Source: Clostridiales bacterium UBA1728
Lineage (GTDB): Bacteria; Bacillota; Clostridia; Oscillospirales; Oscillospiraceae
Assembly (NCBI GenBank): GCA_002315975.1
Contig: DCIK01000030.1
Span: 1-27,645, forward strand
Reading direction: 5' to 3'
DNA length: 27,645 nt
Made by a program: the position numbers and the translations under genes. Shown in pieces: positions 23,142 through 27,645 of this stretch (position 1 is the stretch's first letter; each line of letters starts with the position of its first letter). The notes under the pieces were generated by a model. It saw only the letters and a list, made by a program, of their open reading frames with translations, had not been told where the DNA came from and did not search any database.

Positions 23142-24581
23142 ATGAATTATCCCATGATTGCCCAGATTCTGGGCCGCATGATCACGGTGGAGGCGGGACT
23201 GATGCTTCTGCCCGCCGGCGTGTGCCTCATCTATGGCGAAAGCCCCCTGCCTTTTGTGCCGGTGATTCTTCTCGCCGGTCTGCTGGGCGCTCTCCTCTGG
23301 CGAATCAAGCCCAGAGATAAGGAGCTTTTTGCCCGGGAGGGCTTTGCCATTGTGGCGCTGTCCTGGATCGTCCTTTCCCTCATCGGCGCGGTGCCCTTTG
23401 TCCTCAGCGGCGATATTCCCAGCTATGTGGATGCCGTGTTCGAGACCGTCTCCGGCTTTACCACCACCGGCTCCACCATCCTCACCGATGTGGAGGCCAT
23501 GGGCTACGGCTGCCAGTTCTGGCGCTGCTTTACCCACTGGGTAGGCGGCATGGGCGTGCTGGTGTTCATGATGGCGGTGCTGCCCATGAGCGGCGAGTAC
23601 TCCATGCACATCATGCGGGCGGAGATGCCCGGCCCCGTCATCGGCAAGCTGGTGCCCCGGGCCCGCAAGACCGCTGAGATTCTCTACAAAATCTACATCG
23701 GCATGACGGCGCTGGAGGTGGTTCTCCTGCTCTTCGGCGGCATGAACCTCTTCGATGCCCTCATCAATTCCTTCGGCACCGCCGGCACCGGCGGCTTCTC
23801 CAACCGCGCCGCCAGCATCGGTGCCTATGGCAGCGTGTACATCGAGATGGTTATCGCCGTGTTTATGGCGCTCTTCGGCATCAACTTTAACCTGTATTTC
23901 TTCCTTTTGGTGGGTCGCCCCAAAGAGGCGCTGAAGAACCACGAAATGTGGCTCTACTGGGGCATCATCGCCTTTGCCAGCGTGACCATGGCCATCAATG
24001 CCGCACCTCAGGTGGGCGGCTTCCTGCAGGGTCTGCGCTACTCATTCTTCACCGTCAGCTCGGTCATCACCACCACGGGCTTTGCCACCACGGACTATAA
24101 CCTCTGGCCGGAGTATTCCCGCCTGCTGGTGGTGCTCATCACCTTTATCGGTGCCTGTGCCGGCTCCACTGGCGGCGGCATCAAGGTCTCCCGCCTGATG
24201 ATTCTGGGCGGCTCTGCCCGCAACGAGATTGCGCGTCTCATCCGTCCCCGCAGCGTGCGGAAGGTGCGGCTGGAGGGCAGCACCGTGGACGACAAGACCG
24301 TCCTCTGCGCTCAGGTGTTCTTCTTTCTTTATATCTGCATCATCCTCGTCTCGGCGCTGATCGTGTCGCTGGACGGCTTCGACTTTGTTACCAACTTCAC
24401 CGCCGCCCTCACCTGCGTGAGCAATGTGGGCCCCGGATTGAATATGGTGGGTCCCGCCGGAAACTTTGCGGCCTTCTCCGATCTGAGCAAGATCGTGCTG
24501 ACTATGGATATGCTGCTGGGCCGTCTGGAGATTTACCCCGTGCTGATCCTCTTCGTACCCCGGCTCTGGAAAAAGGCATAA
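23142..24581 (+). CDS. trkH: Trk potassium transporter membrane subunit TrkH
   Basis: This 479-residue membrane protein has the four pore-loop filter segments of the TrkH/KtrB family: SGFTTTGST, SFGTAGTGGFS, SVITTTGFAT and CVSNVGPGL. GSTGGGIKVSRL lies in the cytosolic loop before the last pore unit. Each loop is between two hydrophobic helices. Together with TrkA it takes up potassium. The start at 23142 is chosen because GGAG at 23131-23134, inside the end of trkA, fits it; longer versions would run far into trkA. It is the last gene of the operon. Confidence 0.95.
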   Translation: MNYPMIAQILGRMITVEAGLMLLPAGVCLIYGESPLPFVPVILLAGLLGALLWRIKPRDKELFAREGFAIVALSWIVLSLIGAVPFVLSGDIPSYVDAVFETVSGFTTTGSTILTDVEAMGYGCQFWRCFTHWVGGMGVLVFMMAVLPMSGEYSMHIMRAEMPGPVIGKLVPRARKTAEILYKIYIGMTALEVVLLLFGGMNLFDALINSFGTAGTGGFSNRAASIGAYGSVYIEMVIAVFMALFGINFNLYFFLLVGRPKEALKNHEMWLYWGIIAFASVTMAINAAPQVGGFLQGLRYSFFTVSSVITTTGFATTDYNLWPEYSRLLVVLITFIGACAGSTGGGIKVSRLMILGGSARNEIARLIRPRSVRKVRLEGSTVDDKTVLCAQVFFFLYICIILVSALIVSLDGFDFVTNFTAALTCVSNVGPGLNMVGPAGNFAAFSDLSKIVLTMDMLLGRLEIYPVLILFVPRLWKKA

Positions 24582-24590
24582 GCAAAAAAG

Positions 24591-24631
24591 CTCCCGTCTC
24601 ACCTGCGTTTGCGGGGAGAGACGGGAGATTT
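24591..24631. terminator. Bidirectional terminator after trkH
   Basis: CTCCCGTCTC (24591-24600) and GAGACGGGAG (24618-24627) form a 10-bp stem with a 17-base loop. ATTTT follows on the plus strand and CTTTTTTGC on the minus strand, serving trkH and the converging gene. Confidence 0.85.
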
Positions 24632-25414
24632 TCATTTCACAAGGTCTTTGTAGCTTTCGCTGCCGCTGAGACTGTCGGGCGGGTAAAACTCCTCCAGAGG
24701 GAAGCGGATGCGCCCGAAGAGAGTGCAGGGATCATCGTCCGCCGAGCCGATGCATTCGCTCTCGGGGAAGGAGTAGTTGTACACCGGAATCACCAGTTGG
24801 CTGTCACGCTCCAGCCGGATGAGCGAGAACTGCCCCAGCGTGGCGTACCAGAGCCTGCTGCCGTCGCCCAGCACCAGCTCTTCGCCGAAGGCAGCGAGGA
24901 TGGCGGGCGGCACCTCGGGGATCAGCTCGCCGCTGCCGCAGCTGCCGTCGCAGAGCTTCATGCTCAGGGCAATGGGGTCTACGGCCTCCACCACGCCCAC
25001 GGGCTGGCTGGCTGCGGCGGTGATGCTGCCATCGGAGGTAAATACCTTGGCGCTGCCCTCACTGCCGAAGAGAATCACGCGCTTGTCGAAAACGGCCAGA
25101 CCCGTAACGCTCTGGCTCCCGGGACTGACCTCCCCGGTGAGGCGATAGAAATAGGTAACATCCACGGTGTAATAGCCCCGGTTGAAGCTGATTTCCTCCA
25201 CATTCACTGTGGAATACAGCAGCTCCGCACTTCTGGGGCGGATGCTGATGGCTGAGTCCACCACTGCGCGGCTGCTCATGGTGGGATAGACCCGCAGATC
25301 TTCGATGCAGTCCTTATCCCGGCAGCCGGAATAGATTTTTTTGGTGTGTATGCAAACGGCCTCCCGAATCCGTTCTGAGCTGTCAACGGGTCCGGGCACA
25401 ACTCTGTCTGCCAT
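24632..25414 (-). CDS. Conserved-looking hypothetical protein with scattered cysteines
   Basis: This 260-residue protein is not recognised with confidence. It has no signal peptide or membrane helix. Cysteines occur early (CIHTKKIYSGCRDKDC, about residues 21-36), in CDGSCGSGE in the middle, and near the C terminus. The predicted content is mainly beta strand, with a long VDVTYFYRL strand. AAGGGGGAG precedes the ATG on the minus strand with good spacing. Upstream on that strand, AC and CATAGACTG are 16 bases apart, close to a mother-cell sporulation (SigK) promoter but not a match at every position. This and the composition would fit a spore-coat-associated protein, but that is speculation. 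It is a single-gene unit converging on trkH. Confidence 0.7.
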   Translation of the reverse strand: MADRVVPGPVDSSERIREAVCIHTKKIYSGCRDKDCIEDLRVYPTMSSRAVVDSAISIRPRSAELLYSTVNVEEISFNRGYYTVDVTYFYRLTGEVSPGSQSVTGLAVFDKRVILFGSEGSAKVFTSDGSITAAASQPVGVVEAVDPIALSMKLCDGSCGSGELIPEVPPAILAAFGEELVLGDGSRLWYATLGQFSLIRLERDSQLVIPVYNYSFPESECIGSADDDPCTLFGRIRFPLEEFYPPDSLSGSESYKDLVK

Positions 25415-25504
25415 GAAAAACTCCCCCTTTCTGACCTGTTCACCTCAGTCTATGCAGGGGAAGAGCAAATGTGAAACAGGATAGGGAAGAAAACCATCGC
25501 CCCC

Positions 25505-25529
25505 GTAGGGCTCGGCCTCCGGCCGAGCC
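25505..25529. repeat. Solitary REP copy of the REPIN-like family
   Basis: GTAGGGCTCGGCCTCCGGCC GAGCC matches one arm of the elements at 12459 and 15933. The second arm is missing. The following TGACTTTTCTACGAT resembles the flank after copy 1 (TGACTGTTCTACGAT at 7772-7786), suggesting internal deletion of a full element. Confidence 0.7.
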
Positions 25530-25582
25530 GCTGTGCCCTGCAATGACTTTTCTACGATAAATGTTACCACGCGAATTAGCCG

Positions 25583-25611
25583 TTGACGGGGAGGCAAAAA
25601 AAATATACAAT
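25583..25611 (+). promoter_or_regulatory. Promoter of the DUF4364 gene
   Basis: TTGACG (25583-25588), a 17-base spacer and TACAAT (25606-25611): five of six matches in each box. Confidence 0.8.
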
Positions 25612-25642
25612 AGAGAAAAGAACCACAGGAGGATACGGATAC

Positions 25643-26176
25643 ATGGACGAACTGGATATGGAATACCACGGCACTCTCCGGGAGAAGCTGGACATCAAGC
25701 TGCTGCTGCTCTTCATTCTGCGGCGGCTCCCCGGCAGCTTAAAGGGCGAGACGCTCTCGGATTTATGCCTGGAGTATGGTCGCATCGGCTATTTTGAATA
25801 TGCCGAGTGCCTGGGAGAGCTGATGGATGCCGGCCATGTGGAAGCCTCCTTCGACGGCTACCGGATCACGGAAAAGGGCGACCGCAACTGCGCCATCGTG
25901 GAGAGCAGCCTGCCCTACTCCACCCGCAGCCATCTGGAAAAGACCCTCAAGCCCATGGCCGAAGCCATGCGCCGCCTGAATATGATCGGGGCTACGCACA
26001 CCGTCTCTGAGGACGGCTGTCAGGTGGAGCTGAAGCTCAATGACGGCGTCAGCAACATTTTAGAGCTGCGCATCCTCTGCAGCGGTGAGGAGCAGGCGAA
26101 AAAGATGGAAGCCCTCTTCCGCAAAAATGCCGAAAAGACCTATCACAAAATGATCGAGCTCCTCAATGAGGAATAA
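25643..26176 (+). CDS. DUF4364 family protein, putative winged-helix regulator
   Basis: This 177-residue protein begins with a region (about 10-75) that looks like a winged-helix fold: LLLLFILRRLPG, then the EYGRIGYFEYAECLGELMDAGHV helices and a wing-like FDGYRITEKGDR. A charged, mixed alpha/beta C-terminal part follows. The pattern fits DUF4364, common in Clostridia and thought to be a DNA-binding regulator; its targets are unknown. AGGAGG ahead of the ATG at 25643 decides the start; a TTG upstream in frame is part of the promoter. It is a single-gene unit ending in a strong terminator. Confidence 0.82.
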   Translation: MDELDMEYHGTLREKLDIKLLLLFILRRLPGSLKGETLSDLCLEYGRIGYFEYAECLGELMDAGHVEASFDGYRITEKGDRNCAIVESSLPYSTRSHLEKTLKPMAEAMRRLNMIGATHTVSEDGCQVELKLNDGVSNILELRILCSGEEQAKKMEALFRKNAEKTYHKMIELLNEE

Positions 26177-26182
26177 AAAACG

Positions 26183-26244
26183 GGGCTGTGTGAAGCAACG
26201 AATGGCACAAAAGAGTGCTTTTGTTGATCCACACAGCCCTTTTT
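26183..26244 (+). terminator. Terminator after the DUF4364 gene
   Basis: GGGCTGTGTG (26183-26192) and CACACAGCCC (26230-26239) pair around a long loop that has its own weak GCAAC/GTTG pairing. TTTTT follows. Confidence 0.8.
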
Positions 26245-26470
26245 ATTGCGCACAATCCCCTTGCCGCCCCTGTCGGCGTAGCCGATGGGGGATGTCCCCG
26301 GAGGCTCAGGCCGGCCTCTCTTGCGCAACACGCAATTCACCTTCTGCGCACACTGGGGAGAGGGGGAAGCATTGAGTTCGCCCCCTCAGTCGCTTCGCGA
26401 CAGCTCCCCCATTCCCTTCGGGAACAGGGGAGCCGAGAGTATGCTGCTTCTTTGTACATTGGGCGACTAG
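26245..26470. repeat. Degenerate intergenic repeat material, no gene
   Basis: The stretch holds several short inverted pairs, such as GTCGCTTCGCGAC (26390-26402) and TTCCCTTCGGGAA (26412-26424), with runs like CCCCCTCAGTCGC and AGGGGGAAGC. Such sequence is typical of eroded palindromic repeats in Clostridia. Open frames across it read through the terminator and are not supported. No second copy exists in the window to confirm the family. Confidence 0.45.
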
Positions 26471-26492
26471 AATTACAGCCGCATATTGTTTA

Positions 26493-27482
26493 TCAGAACA
26501 TTTCCTTGCTCATCATGTCGATCTTCTCGCTGACGCACTGGTACACGCCCGGATAGGTGCTGGCGGGGCCGCCCATGGTCAGGCAGGGGATGAAGTAATA
26601 CTTGCCGTTGGTCTCGCAGGCGCGGCGCACCTCGCGCTCCAGCAGCTCGGGCGTCCACTCGCGGATATCGCACACGCCGTTGTTGATGTCACCCATGAAG
26701 GCGATCCTGCCGCCGTATTCCTTCACCAGCGCGGGCACATTGTTGGTGGTGACGCAGCCCTGGAACACATCAATGCCCATCTCAATCATGGCGGGCACCA
26801 GGTTGGCAGCGTAGGAATCGGAGTGGTGGACGATGATCTCCACGCCGTGCTCCTTGTAGTAGCCGTAGACCTTCTTATAGGCGGGGACGATGAACTCCTC
26901 GAACATCTCGGGAGAGAGGAAGCTGGAGTTGTGGGAGCCCCAGTCGTCGTGGTGGAACAGGGCGTTGGGATGGGCATGCTTGCAGAGCTGCTCGGCCTGC
27001 TTCAGCTCAAACTCAACGATGTAGTCGATGAGCTCGTGCATCTCGTCGGGGTTGGTGTAGAAGGCCACCAGCGCTTCCTCGATGCTCATGAGATAGTGAA
27101 CCTGCTCGAAGATGCCGGGGGCCACGGAAAGGCAGACGAACCTGTCCTCCTTGTCGATGGCGGCAGCGGCGGCCTCGAAGGCAGCCCAGTGCTCATCGGG
27201 GAAGTCGGTGCGGGGCATATGAACGGTTTCCTTCCACCTGGTGATGTCCTTCACCACCCGGTGCTCGTAATCGTGAACGGGGAACTGACCGGGCAGACCC
27301 GCGGGCCAGTTCTTGGTAACACCCCATGCGTCCACAACCGGACCGCCGCCGGGAGTGCAGCGGGGAGACTGGGAAGAGATGGGGCTTCCGCCCACCATGG
27401 CCAGATACTCATACTGATTGACAAAACGATCTGGATTACCGCCGCGAATGGTCTCTAAAAAGTTCTGTTTCTTTGTAAGCAT
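26493..27482 (-). CDS. Uroporphyrinogen decarboxylase (URO-D) family protein
   Basis: This 329-residue protein has a TIM-barrel of the URO-D/MtaA/CmuA superfamily. Signs are the FHHDDWGSHNSSFLSPEMFEEF segment, IIVHHSDSYAANLVP with likely metal-binding residues, and the C-terminal CLTMGGPASTYPGVY. Members of this branch are usually not heme enzymes but methyltransferases acting with corrinoid proteins, or have no known substrate. No corrinoid protein or activating ATPase is next to it, and it lacks the N-terminal Arg-rich motif of true HemE as far as can be seen. AAGGAGGAG precedes the ATG on the minus strand. It is a single-gene unit with its own promoter. Confidence 0.85.
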   Translation of the reverse strand: MLTKKQNFLETIRGGNPDRFVNQYEYLAMVGGSPISSQSPRCTPGGGPVVDAWGVTKNWPAGLPGQFPVHDYEHRVVKDITRWKETVHMPRTDFPDEHWAAFEAAAAAIDKEDRFVCLSVAPGIFEQVHYLMSIEEALVAFYTNPDEMHELIDYIVEFELKQAEQLCKHAHPNALFHHDDWGSHNSSFLSPEMFEEFIVPAYKKVYGYYKEHGVEIIVHHSDSYAANLVPAMIEMGIDVFQGCVTTNNVPALVKEYGGRIAFMGDINNGVCDIREWTPELLEREVRRACETNGKYYFIPCLTMGGPASTYPGVYQCVSEKIDMMSKEMF

Positions 27483-27533
27483 GGGTGCTCCTCCTTAAAA
27501 TAAACTGATGCAGTTTCAATAGACTGTAATGCC

Positions 27534-27561
27534 ATTATAGCATAACAGCCAATGATTTCAA
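27534..27561 (-). promoter_or_regulatory. Promoter of the URO-D family gene
   Basis: On the minus strand TTGAAA (27556-27561), a 16-base spacer and TATAAT (27534-27539) with an extended TGC before the -10. Confidence 0.8.
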
Positions 27562-27645
27562 TAGGATAAAATCATAAAAAGAACTGTAATTTTTTGGCTA
27601 TTATTTCGGAAGATAAAAAAAGAGGCTGTAAAAATACTCCCTGTC

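Noticed and set aside
7661..25529. The repeated GTAGGGC elements as a CRISPR array
   Set aside because: Copies are kilobases apart, in both orientations, with a conserved centre and no regular spacers or cas genes.
26166..26556. Small open frames after the DUF4364 gene
   Set aside because: They read through a terminator and degenerate repeats, with no ribosome binding sites.
1..27645. Insertion sequence, integrase, tRNA or attachment site
   Set aside because: No transposase or integrase motifs, no tRNA cloverleaf and no direct repeats flanking the AT-rich segments were recognised.

Overview
The window looks like a chromosomal segment of a GC-rich gut Clostridia, most likely from the Oscillospiraceae/Ruminococcaceae side. 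This is an inference from several signs: a large-type (Alu-domain-containing) SRP RNA just upstream of dnaX-ybaB, strong AGGAGG ribosome binding sites, Firmicutes-type genes (DUF4364, DUF2284, azlCD, a membrane pyrophosphatase with potassium-dependent and sodium-type signatures), and palindromic GTAGGGC...GCCCTAC intergenic repeats. No 16S rRNA or tRNA is present to fix the taxonomy.

Layout. (1) 1-3720 is visibly AT-rich compared with the rest. It holds an SPFH/zinc-ribbon protein, a four-helix membrane protein, a TFIIB-like zinc-ribbon/CFI-box protein and a solitary HEPN-like protein with an RX4H motif, closed by a strong terminator. (2) 3832-7635 encodes what appears to be a complete GlcNAc/glucose-type phosphotransferase system in two polypeptides: EIIC-EIIB-HPr and EI-EIIA. 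(3) 7661-8905 holds a REPIN-like element, a 44-nt perfect palindrome that probably terminates both converging genes, and a DEDDh exonuclease on the minus strand. (4) 8936-12411 is an overlapping operon ddl-murF-azlC-azlD driven by a near-consensus promoter. (5) 12459-14800 has a second REPIN-like element, a shared terminator and the membrane pyrophosphatase on the minus strand. (6) 14943-18249 has tspO (minus), the SRP RNA with its own promoter, a third REPIN-like element and dnaX-ybaB. recR, which usually follows ybaB, is absent. (7) 18264-20085 carries a DAACS-type transporter with an extra N-terminal cytosolic domain, more AT-rich than its neighbours. (8) 20386-24627 is an operon that starts with a frameshifted, truncated DUF2284 copy, followed by intact DUF2284, a cysteine hydrolase, trkA and trkH. 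(9) 24632-27561 has an unknown Cys-containing protein, a solitary REP copy, a DUF4364 putative regulator, degenerate repeats and a uroporphyrinogen-decarboxylase-family protein.

How the genes work together. The PTS pair can in principle carry phosphate from PEP through EI, HPr, EIIA and EIIB to the sugar without other proteins. ddl and murF make D-Ala-D-Ala and attach it to the UDP-MurNAc-tripeptide, and share a transcript with an amino-acid exporter. trkA-trkH form a potassium uptake system, which fits with a pyrophosphatase predicted to need K+ and pump Na+. SRP RNA, dnaX and ybaB are housekeeping. The best candidates for undescribed biology are the two-protein PTS with rearranged fusions, the SPFH/zinc-ribbon/CFI-box/HEPN island, the transporter with a fused N-terminal domain, and the REPIN-like family.
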